Assembly (NCBI GenBank): GCA_016868955.1
Contig: VGFF01000131.1
Span: 1 to 5,588, forward strand
Origin: Armatimonadota bacterium
GTDB taxonomy: Bacteria > Sysuimicrobiota > Sysuimicrobiia > Sysuimicrobiales > VGFF01
Reading direction: 5' to 3'
DNA: 5,588 bases
The translations under genes were made by a program, and so were the position numbers. The notes beneath the pieces are model-generated. The model saw only the letters and a program-made list of their open reading frames with translations. It made no database searches and had not been told where the DNA came from. Shown one piece after another: positions 1 to 5,234 of this stretch (position 1 is the stretch's first letter; every line of letters begins with the position of its first letter).

Positions 1-8
1 GCGCTCAT
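1..8 (-). CDS. Possible start of next minus-strand gene (partial, leaves window)
   Basis: On the minus strand the stop of the NEW3-repeat gene (TGA, 7-5) overlaps an ATG (8-6) in an ATGA arrangement typical of translationally coupled genes. Only Met-Ser and part of a third codon are visible, so nothing in the sequence identifies the product. NEW3-repeat membrane proteins are often followed by ABC-transporter ATPase and permease genes. That would fit here, but it is an inference from family context. No strong Shine-Dalgarno sequence precedes this ATG. Confidence 0.3.
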
Positions 9-1171
9 CGCCGGCCGTACTTCGAGACCACCTGAGAGACGACCAACAGGGCGCCGGCGATCAATACGATCGCGACGATTCCCCACAGATTCGACGTCCG
101 GACGTTGACCCGAAAGTCCGCGGAGCTCGATGTGTCGCCCGCGTTCGCGCGCATCGTCACCATGTAGTCGCCGGCGATGGCCTTGCCGCCGGGACGCACG
201 TTCGCGGTGACCTCGACCTTCTGCAGCGGCGCGATTTCCTGGATCTTGTTCGGCTCGAACTTGACTCCCCACCCGGTTGGCTCCGACGACGAGAACTCCA
301 CGTTCTTCGCTGGCGCGCTGCCCCTGTTCTCTACGACGACCTTGATCGGCGAAGGCTGACCCGCGGTCGCGTTGCCGGACAGCCGTCCGTCCGAGCTGCT
401 GACGGTGAGCTCCGGCTTCCCGGTGACGACGGCGGTGAGCTTCGTTTCGGCCGTGGTGCCGCCAGCAGACGCCTTGATCACAACGTCGTAGGACCCAGCC
501 TTCGTGTCGGGGCGCAAGTTGACCTCGGTGTCGAGGTCGCGTTGCTCGCCGGCCTTGACCGGTACCTGGGTAACCTGTTGGCCGGAGGTTGAGAACGTCA
601 CCGTGGCGCGATCCTGCGAGGAATAGTCGAGATTGACGATCTGGTCCTGATCGCTGTCATTCCGCAGGGTGACGCGGAATCGGTATGCGGAGGATACCGG
701 ACCGCGCAGCGTCGGCAGCTCCGTCTCGAGCGACAACCGGGACGCCGATACCGTTCCGCCCGACGACAACTCGACCGCGAGGCTGGCGGACGCGCCTTGC
801 CCCTGCGCCACCATGCGGAAGCGGTACGTCCCCGGCTTCACGCCCTGCGGCGGGGTAAGGCGAAGGCTGACGATGGACTCGCTGTCCGGCGCCACGTAGA
901 CGGAGTTGACGGTACGACCGCCGCCGAAGAAGCTCGTCCGCCACCCGGCCGGCCTGCCGTCCACGCGGAGATTGACGACTTGCGGCGGAAGGTTGAAGTT
1001 CTTCACCGACAGCGTCAGGACGACCGTATCGCCGGTCCGCCACGACTGCGACGGGAACGTCGTCGAGACTGCCAATCCGCGGTAGCTAGGCGCGGCGTCG
1101 CCGGGCAGCGTGGCGATCGGTGAAAGGGCCAGGCCGACCGCCATTGCGAGTATTGTTGTTACTCGGAACAT
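5..1171 (-). CDS. Secreted, C-terminally anchored NEW3-repeat (COG1470-like) protein
   Basis: A 388-residue protein. Residues 1-27 form a signal peptide: short N-terminus with Arg3, hydrophobic core 6-20, and a probable cleavage site after GDAA. Three beta-rich repeats of about 110 residues follow (about 30-137, 140-250 and 253-358). Each carries a VxNFN/RNDS/ENRGS-type strand and ends in a KPGTYRFRM, KAGSYDVVI or IAGDYMVTM motif, typical of NEW3/CARDB-like Ig folds. A single membrane segment (about 361-380) precedes a basic tail, KYGRR. The protein is therefore predicted to lie outside the membrane, held by its C-terminus. No catalytic motif is seen, so a binding or scaffold role, perhaps with an ABC exporter encoded downstream, is an inference. 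The ATG at 1171 is preferred over an upstream in-frame start at 1261 because GGAGG lies 6 bases before it and a signal peptide begins there. Confidence 0.85.
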   Translation of the reverse strand: MFRVTTILAMAVGLALSPIATLPGDAAPSYRGLAVSTTFPSQSWRTGDTVVLTLSVKNFNLPPQVVNLRVDGRPAGWRTSFFGGGRTVNSVYVAPDSESIVSLRLTPPQGVKPGTYRFRMVAQGQGASASLAVELSSGGTVSASRLSLETELPTLRGPVSSAYRFRVTLRNDSDQDQIVNLDYSSQDRATVTFSTSGQQVTQVPVKAGEQRDLDTEVNLRPDTKAGSYDVVIKASAGGTTAETKLTAVVTGKPELTVSSSDGRLSGNATAGQPSPIKVVVENRGSAPAKNVEFSSSEPTGWGVKFEPNKIQEIAPLQKVEVTANVRPGGKAIAGDYMVTMRANAGDTSSSADFRVNVRTSNLWGIVAIVLIAGALLVVSQVVSKYGRR

Positions 1172-1177
1172 TTCGCA

Positions 1178-1182
1178 CCTCC
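1178..1182 (-). promoter_or_regulatory. Ribosome binding site for the NEW3-repeat gene
   Basis: GGAGG on the minus strand with a 6-base spacer (TGCGAA) to the ATG at 1171. This site decides the start, trimming 30 residues of non-signal-like sequence from the longest possible frame. Confidence 0.75.
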
Positions 1183-1269
1183 GAAGATCCGGGTCTACTT
1201 TCGTAGCCCTCCCGTTGTGGGAACCTATTCTGGTGCCCGTTCCGCTTCGTCTAATTCGCACGGGGGTCT

Positions 1270-1287
1270 ACGGAAGATCGTTTCCGT
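1270..1287. repeat. Perfect 6-bp inverted repeat, possible operator
   Basis: ACGGAA (1270-1275) and TTCCGT (1282-1287) are perfect inverted copies around a 6-base centre. The site is 70 bases upstream of the oxidoreductase start. No U-run follows, so it is not a terminator. An operator role is a guess from its position between divergent genes. Confidence 0.35.
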
Positions 1288-1304
1288 TCATGTCCGGCCG
1301 GAAC

Positions 1305-1326
1305 CTACCATGGGAGTCTACCATGG
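1305..1326. repeat. 9-bp direct repeat CTACCATGG, 13-base period
   Basis: CTACCATGG occurs at 1305-1313 and 1318-1326, each ending in the palindrome CCATGG. The pair lies 31 bases upstream of the oxidoreductase start. It may be a protein-binding site or simply chance duplication. Confidence 0.4.
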
Positions 1327-1356
1327 TTTCGTCGCAATGCATTACGATGTTGGTCA

Positions 1357-2817
1357 ATGCGGTTCCTCTGGACAGCTTCCATCGCGCTCGCCTTGCTGCC
1401 GCCGTTCCTGATCGTCACACCGCTCTCTTTGACGAAGACCCTGACGGTCGACGTCCTGATCGTTGGCGCAACGCCGGGCGGAGTCGCGGCTGCGGTGGCG
1501 GCGGCGCGTGCGGGCGCGCGAACCCAGCTCGTCGAAACGAGGCCGCGCCCAGGGGGAATAATCACCTGGGCTTGGCTGACCACGTTCGACCTGAACCTCG
1601 ATCCAGTGTCGCGACAGCACCTGTCGCGGGGTCTGTTCCTCCGCTACTACTACACATTGGGGGCGAGCTACGACGTCTTCCGCGCCGCGCGCCTGCTGGA
1701 AGAAGATCTCGCGCGCGAACCGCTCTTGGAGACAACGTCCCACGCGCGGCCCTTGCGGGCCGTCGTCGATCAAGGCATCGTACGCGGCGTGATGTTCGAG
1801 GACACCCGGACGCAGAATCGTTTCACGGTTTTCGCCAATCAAGTCATCGACACGACCGACGACGCCGACGTCGCCGCGCTGGCGGGTGCACCGTTCGTCG
1901 TTGGGCGCCCGGGGCCGCGTGGAGAAACCTGGATGCAATCGGCGACGCTCGTGTTCCGCATCGGTGGCATCGATTGGAAGCGGATGGCGGAGTACATCTA
2001 CGGGCGGCAGCGGGGCGGGGCGAACGGCGCCTACTGGGGCGTTGCGGGCCGATCGTTCTGGGGCTTCCCGAACGTCATGGAGCGCTACGTGGCGCAACAA
2101 CCCGGACTCGCCGCGCACGGATTGAATCTCTCGCGGCAGGACGATGACTCGGCTTTGATCAACGCGCTCCAGATCTTCGCGGTCGACGGCCTGGATGGCG
2201 CGTCGACCGCGGCGGGCTTCGGAAAGGGACAGCGCGAGCTGCCGAACCTCGCCGCCTACCTGAGAAACAATGTCCCGGGGTTCGATAGGTCCGAGCTGGT
2301 GAACCACGCCCCTGAGCTTTACATCCGAGAGACGCGTCACATCTTCGGCGAGTACACGTTGCGGGCGGAAGATATCCTCAGCCGGCGCGTCTTCTGGGAC
2401 CGCGCCGCGGTCGCGTCATATCCGATCGACATCCACGCCTACCGCCCGGAGTGGAAGAATCCGCATCCGGTGCGCCGGTTCGTCTACACGATCCCGTTTC
2501 GCGCGATGGTGCCGTTTGGTATCGACAACCTCGTCGTCGCTTCGCGCGCGATGTCGGCGACGTCCGAGGCGGCGGGATCGGCGCGCGTCATCCCGACGAC
2601 GATGTCGATGGCCCACTTCGCAGGCGTCGCCGCCGCGTTCGCCAGCCGGAACGATCTGACCCCTCGTGACCTGCTCCGCACGCCCGACTTCGTGCGGTCG
2701 ATCCAGCGTCAGTTCGTGGAGCAGGGCGGTTACCTCGGTGGTCCGGGTCACGGCCATGCGGCGCCGGCCGCCGGGCTCGACGGCGTCGTGACGGACACGG
2801 TTCAGCGCCGGCGGTAA
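1357..2817 (+). CDS. FAD-dependent oxidoreductase (FAD_oxidored family), N-terminal signal or anchor
   Basis: A 486-residue flavoprotein of the FAD_oxidored type. Residues 4-20 are hydrophobic and resemble a Sec signal or uncleaved anchor, suggesting work at or outside the membrane. The Rossmann dinucleotide fold begins at residue 31: VDVLIVGATPGG, then an Ala-rich helix and the acidic ribose-binding end QLVE (about 57-60). RPRPGG (62-67) follows, as usual in this family. ETRHIFGEYTL (325-335) and the C-terminal block NLVVASRAMSATSEAAGSAR (391-410), followed by VIPTTMSMAHFAG, match the second FAD-contacting region. The length is normal, and the substrate cannot be deduced. ATG 1357 is the first ATG after an in-frame stop (TAA at 1252) and leads straight into the hydrophobic segment. 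There is no recognisable Shine-Dalgarno sequence, so translation may be weak or leaderless-like. It is monocistronic in view and converges on the pseudogene at 2842. Confidence 0.88.
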   Translation: MRFLWTASIALALLPPFLIVTPLSLTKTLTVDVLIVGATPGGVAAAVAAARAGARTQLVETRPRPGGIITWAWLTTFDLNLDPVSRQHLSRGLFLRYYYTLGASYDVFRAARLLEEDLAREPLLETTSHARPLRAVVDQGIVRGVMFEDTRTQNRFTVFANQVIDTTDDADVAALAGAPFVVGRPGPRGETWMQSATLVFRIGGIDWKRMAEYIYGRQRGGANGAYWGVAGRSFWGFPNVMERYVAQQPGLAAHGLNLSRQDDDSALINALQIFAVDGLDGASTAAGFGKGQRELPNLAAYLRNNVPGFDRSELVNHAPELYIRETRHIFGEYTLRAEDILSRRVFWDRAAVASYPIDIHAYRPEWKNPHPVRRFVYTIPFRAMVPFGIDNLVVASRAMSATSEAAGSARVIPTTMSMAHFAGVAAAFASRNDLTPRDLLRTPDFVRSIQRQFVEQGGYLGGPGHGHAAPAAGLDGVVTDTVQRRR

Positions 2818-2841
2818 GGCCGCACGCGGAGAGACCAACCA

Positions 2842-3501
2842 CTAGGTCGTGTGCCTCGCCGCGTCGCACCCTGGCGGCCCGTCAGGCGCACCGTTCGCCC
2901 GCTTGATCAGAGGCCGCTTGCCCGAGGCGTCGCGCGAAATGGCGTCCGTGAGCAGAACACGGAAGCGCACGTCGCCGCCGACGAAGCGGGTCATCGCGGT
3001 CCCCAGCGCCGCGGCTGCTTCTTCGTCGAATCCCTGGCGCGGCACGACGTGGACGAGGACATCGCCGTCTTCGCGTTGCTCGAACTGATACTCCCAAAAT
3101 CGCTCCCAGAACGACGGCAGAGCCGTGCGGATCGCCCGCTGCAAACCGGCGGCGGTGATCGACGCCCCGGAGCGCGACCGCACGAACTCCGCCTGCCGGC
3201 CGACGATGCCGCCGATGCGGGGCCACGAAGAGCCACAGTCGCAGCGTCCGCGCGGCCCCGCTCCCGCCTCGTCGCCGAGGTCATATCGCAGTAACGGCGC
3301 CGCCCGATTGCACAGGTCCGTAACGACGACACGACCGCCTCACGCAGGCTCTCCGCGCGAGGATCCCTGCGGTCCGTCAAGCACCTCGACGACGTATGCG
3401 GTCGGATGCACGTGGTGCCAGCCACACGCGCACGTCCAGGCGATCGCCGGCACGAATTCCCAAGCCGCGTAGTACTAGAAGACGGGAACCGGGAACACGT
3501 C
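2842..3501 (-). pseudogene. Broken C-terminal half of a PaaK/CapK-like AMP-forming CoA ligase
   Basis: One minus-strand frame carries continuous ligase-like sequence from about 3501 to the TAG at 2842, interrupted by TAG (3475-3477) and TGA (3340-3342). Between and after the stops it reads: YYAAWEFVPAIAW, then GWHH, YVVEVLDG, GGRVVVTDL, the ANL-superfamily core motif PLLRYDLGD, a C-x-CG pair, GGIVGRQ, and a C-terminal subdomain ending in ASGKRPLIKR. The invariant A10-type Lys region is therefore still present. Intact phenylacetate-CoA-ligase-like enzymes have about 430-450 residues. Roughly the N-terminal half, with the ATP-binding P-loop, is missing. No ATG/GTG/TTG lies between the TGA and GTG at 3183, and a product from that GTG would lack the core motif. 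CapK-like ligases are often in capsule loci. I consider it non-functional, with the frame largely preserved, suggesting fairly recent loss. Confidence 0.75.
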
Positions 3502-3503
3502 GG

Positions 3504-3656
3504 CGTCTCGTCGAGCACGCGGACGTCCTGTGTTCCGAACTCGCTCATCAGCGCGAGACACGCGCCGGGAAAGCGTCGTCGAACGCCCTCAAGCGTGACG
3601 AACGTCAGCGCCGCGTCGCCACGATTTCGATGCGACCAGATGTGCCTAATGAGACT
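3504..3656 (-). pseudogene. N-terminal fragment resembling a polysaccharide pyruvyl transferase
   Basis: A different minus-strand frame from the ligase remnant reads SLIRHIWSHRNRGDAALTF, then a helix with GVRRRFPGA, a strand CLALMSEFG, and DVRVLDETP. A first strand followed by an asparagine-rich NxGDxA loop, then a helix ending in RRRFPGA and a hydrophobic strand, is the usual opening of the polysaccharide pyruvyl transferase family, which adds pyruvate ketals to surface glycans. Only about 51 of the usual 300-400 residues remain. The likeness ends where the frame switches to the ligase-like piece. No start codon or Shine-Dalgarno sequence was identified for it. The family call rests on motif recognition alone and is tentative. 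Confidence 0.45.
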
Positions 3657-3820
3657 TCGTCGCGGATCGGGTCGGAACCCAGCGGAGCGGGCGTGCCCGC
3701 GACGACCGGCGCCGAGGCGGCCCAAGCGGCCGCGGCTGAAGCAGCGGGCGGTCCGGCGAACACGGCGGCGAGAAGCGCGCTGGCGACGACGGCGAGCAGG
3801 AGTTTGATGCGATTCGTGAC
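3605..3820 (-). pseudogene. Leader-like coding remnant without a start codon
   Basis: In the third minus-strand frame, bases 3820-3605 encode VTNRIKLLLAVVASALLAAV, then FAGPPAASA and a Pro/Ala-rich stretch, ending at TGA (3605-3607). This resembles a signal peptide plus linker, and third positions are mostly G or C down to about 3680. No ATG, GTG or TTG lies at a suitable place before the hydrophobic core. The V codon shown is GTC, and the tRNA gene ends only 25 bases upstream. It may be the exported leader of the pyruvyl-transferase-like remnant, cut off by a frameshift near 3660-3680, or a fragment of another gene. It overlaps that remnant in another frame. Confidence 0.35.
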
Positions 3821-3844
3821 GGTTCGACGCGATGGCCGATGGGT

Positions 3845-3932
3845 TGGCGGAGGGGGTGGGACTCGAACCCACAAGGCCGTTAGGCCACCGGTTTTCGAGA
3901 CCGGCCCCTTATCCAGTTCGGTGCACCCCTCC
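3845..3932 (-). tRNA. tRNA-Ser(CGA), 3' CCA encoded
   Basis: The minus strand folds as a class II tRNA. The 7-bp acceptor pairs GGAGGGG (3932-3926) with CCCCTCC (3855-3849), and the discriminator is G at 3848. The anticodon stem CCGGT/ACCGG (3904-3900 with 3892-3888) closes the loop CTCGAAA, giving anticodon CGA (3897-3895), which reads UCG serine codons. A long variable arm with GGCC pairing is characteristic of tRNA-Ser. The T arm GTGGG-TTCGAGT-CCCAC is perfect (3872-3868 with 3860-3856). CCA follows the discriminator at 3847-3845. It lies 45 bases downstream of tadA on the same strand and may be co-transcribed or use the weak promoter at 3942-3970. Confidence 0.95.
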
Positions 3933-3941
3933 GCGCTCCTC

Positions 3942-3970
3942 ATTGTGCAACAAAAGACCAAGCTTCGGAA
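3942..3970 (-). promoter_or_regulatory. Weak candidate promoter for tRNA-Ser
   Basis: On the minus strand, TTCCGA (3970-3965) and CACAAT (3947-3942) are 17 bases apart, and the -10-like box ends 9 bases before the mature tRNA 5' end. Matches to the sigma-70 consensus are about 3 of 6 and 4 of 6, so this is suggestive only. Spacing and position are its main support. Confidence 0.3.
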
Positions 3971-3977
3971 GACGCGG

Positions 3978-4430
3978 CTACTCGCCGCGCAGCCCGCGGA
4001 AGAACGCCTGCAGCAGCGACGCCGCTTGGTCGGCCCTGACCCCACAGGTGACATCGACGCGGTGATTCAGCAGCGGATCCTCGAGCACGCGGAACAAGGT
4101 GCGCACGGCACCGCTCTTCGGACTGTCGGCGCCGTAGACGACGCGATCCAGGCGCGCGAGGACGATCGCTCCGGCGCACATGGCGCACGGCTCGACCGTC
4201 GCATACAGGGCACAACCGGCCAGCCGCCAGGTCCCCGTGACCCTTGCGGCACGGCGGATCGCCAGGATCTCAGCATGCGCCGTCGGGTCGTTCGTTGACT
4301 CGCGCATGTCGTGCGCCCGCGCGAGGATTCTGCCCTGCCGAGCGATCACGCATCCGATCGGCACCTCGCGGTAGCGGGCGCCGGCATGGGCTTCGGCCAG
4401 CGCCTCCAGCATGAGCGCGTCGTCGGTCAC
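3978..4430 (-). CDS. tadA: tRNA-specific adenosine deaminase TadA
   Basis: A 150-residue zinc deaminase that converts A34 to inosine in tRNA-Arg(ACG), letting one tRNA read several CGN codons. The hallmark motifs are present: EVPIGCVIA (22-30), DPTAHAEILAIR (48-59) with zinc ligand His52 and catalytic Glu54, and TVEPCAMCAGA (78-88) with zinc ligands Cys82 and Cys85. RLDRVVYGADSPKSGAV follows, as in TadA rather than in cytidine or guanine deaminases. The length is normal. The GTG at 4430 is chosen because its GTGA overlaps the stop of udg, indicating translational coupling, and because it gives a standard N-terminal helix. ATG 4412 is a less likely alternative. It ends with TAG. Its placement before tRNA-Ser fits a translation-related cluster, though tRNA-Ser(CGA) is not its substrate. 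Confidence 0.93.
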   Translation of the reverse strand: MTDDALMLEALAEAHAGARYREVPIGCVIARQGRILARAHDMRESTNDPTAHAEILAIRRAARVTGTWRLAGCALYATVEPCAMCAGAIVLARLDRVVYGADSPKSGAVRTLFRVLEDPLLNHRVDVTCGVRADQAASLLQAFFRGLRGE

Positions 4431-5161
4431 GGATGATCTTCCGTATCCAGCATGGCGCGGGCCCGCGCGAAGATCGCGTCGAGCATAGTTTCCGTCAAGC
4501 GGCCGGTATTCGTGTTCTGCCGGCTCGGGTGGTAGGTGCACAAGACGACCGGAAATGAGGGCGAGGCCGCGCCGTCGCGCCACTGGTACTCCTGGCCGTG
4601 CCTAAAGCGGGGCTGCGGTCGCGGGATCGTCACCCCTTCGGCCGCGGCGAGTCGAAGGGCCGCCGCGAAAGCGAACCCGCCGAGCGCCACGACGAGTCGT
4701 ACCCGCTCGAGACCGAGGCGCTCGCGCCGCAGAAACGCGAAACAGGTGTCCGATTCCGCGGGCGTGGGGCGATTGTCGGGCGGCGCGCAACGCACGGCTG
4801 CGGTCACGTAGGCGTCGAGCAGACGCAAGCCGTCGTCTCGGTCGACGCTTTGGGGTTGATTGGCGAACCCGGCCCGGTGGAGCGCGCGCATCAACCAAAC
4901 CGATGCCCCGTTCGGCAGATCGCCGGTGAACATCCGTCCCGTGCGGTTCGCGCCGTGTGCCGCCGGCGCGAGGCCGAGGATCAGCAGTCGCCCCCCCGGG
5001 TCGCCGAATCCGGGGACGGGCCGTGCCCAGTAGTCGGTCGCGGCAAACTCGCGGCGTTTTTCGGCGGCGACCCGCGCGCGATGCGCGACGAGTCGCGGAC
5101 ACCGCCGGCAGGCGATGACATCGCGCCGCAGCGCTTCGAGGATCGCGTCCGAGTCGCGCAT
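4427..5161 (-). CDS. Uracil-DNA glycosylase, family 5 (UdgB-like), 4Fe-4S
   Basis: A 244-residue base-excision-repair glycosylase that removes uracil, and in characterised family 5 members also hypoxanthine and other damaged bases, from DNA. The iron-sulfur cluster Cys residues are Cys18, Cys21 (CRRC), Cys125 and Cys140, at the expected spacing. Motif A, GLAPAAHGANRTGRMFTGD (63-81), is diagnostic for family 5. It lacks the polar catalytic Asp/Asn used by other UDG families. The second motif is YHPSRQNTNTGRLT (210-223) with His211. Start ATG 5161 gives the normal family N-terminus. GGAGG lies 12 bases upstream (5178-5174), slightly far. A longer frame to 5236 adds only Arg-rich sequence and would overlap the divergent gene's start. 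It is first of a coupled pair with tadA. Confidence 0.93.
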   Translation of the reverse strand: MRDSDAILEALRRDVIACRRCPRLVAHRARVAAEKRREFAATDYWARPVPGFGDPGGRLLILGLAPAAHGANRTGRMFTGDLPNGASVWLMRALHRAGFANQPQSVDRDDGLRLLDAYVTAAVRCAPPDNRPTPAESDTCFAFLRRERLGLERVRLVVALGGFAFAAALRLAAAEGVTIPRPQPRFRHGQEYQWRDGAASPSFPVVLCTYHPSRQNTNTGRLTETMLDAIFARARAMLDTEDHP

Positions 5162-5234
5162 GTTCCGAGAAAGCCTCCGCGCCGTACGCCGCGCGAGCGA
5201 AGGAGACCTTCCCCGCGCCGGCCAAGTGTCCCGC
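5162..5234. promoter_or_regulatory. Divergent intergenic region between udg and the acyl-CoA synthetase-like gene
   Basis: These 73 bases separate two divergent starts and should hold both promoters, but no convincing -35/-10 pair is visible on either strand. A perfect inverted repeat, GAAGG-AGA-CCTTC (5199-5211), lies near the middle. Its left arm also contains AGGAGA, a Shine-Dalgarno-like run on the plus strand that is too far (28 bases) from ATG 5235. An operator role for the repeat is possible but unsupported. Confidence 0.4.

Larger units (their letters stand above)
1172..1356. promoter_or_regulatory. Divergent intergenic region, likely holding both promoters
   Basis: This 185-base stretch lies between the divergent NEW3-repeat and FAD-oxidoreductase genes and must hold their promoters unless transcription comes from further away. 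I could not find a convincing sigma-70 -35/-10 pair on either strand. It is rich in short repeats. GTCTAC occurs at 1193, 1266 and 1316. GAAGATC occurs at 1183 and 1273. GGAACCTA occurs at 1220 and 1300. It also contains the inverted repeat at 1270-1287 and the 9-base direct repeat at 1305-1326. These could be operator half-sites, but no regulator is encoded in view. Confidence 0.45.

Noticed and set aside
1219..1250. ECF-sigma promoter suggested by GGAACC
   Set aside because: No -10-like element such as CGTC lies at 16-17 bases. The nearest CGTCTA is 22 bases away.
1354..2340. Long open frame antisense to the FAD oxidoreductase (328 codons)
   Set aside because: It is Arg-rich, has no recognisable domain and is fully overlapped by a well-supported gene. 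This is a typical shadow in GC-rich DNA.
2818..2841. Bidirectional terminator between the convergent oxidoreductase gene and ligase pseudogene
   Set aside because: The 24 bases show no stable hairpin or T-run on either strand.
3340..3477. Stop-codon reassignment or selenocysteine at the TGA/TAG inside the ligase frame
   Set aside because: TGA ends the NEW3-repeat and udg genes and TAG ends tadA in the same window. The ligase's N-terminal half is also missing, and no obvious SECIS-like hairpin follows the TGA. A pseudogene is simpler.
3396..4298. Plus-strand 300-codon open frame across the tRNA and tadA
   Set aside because: It runs antisense through the tRNA and tadA, its composition is Arg/Ala-rich, and no domain is seen.
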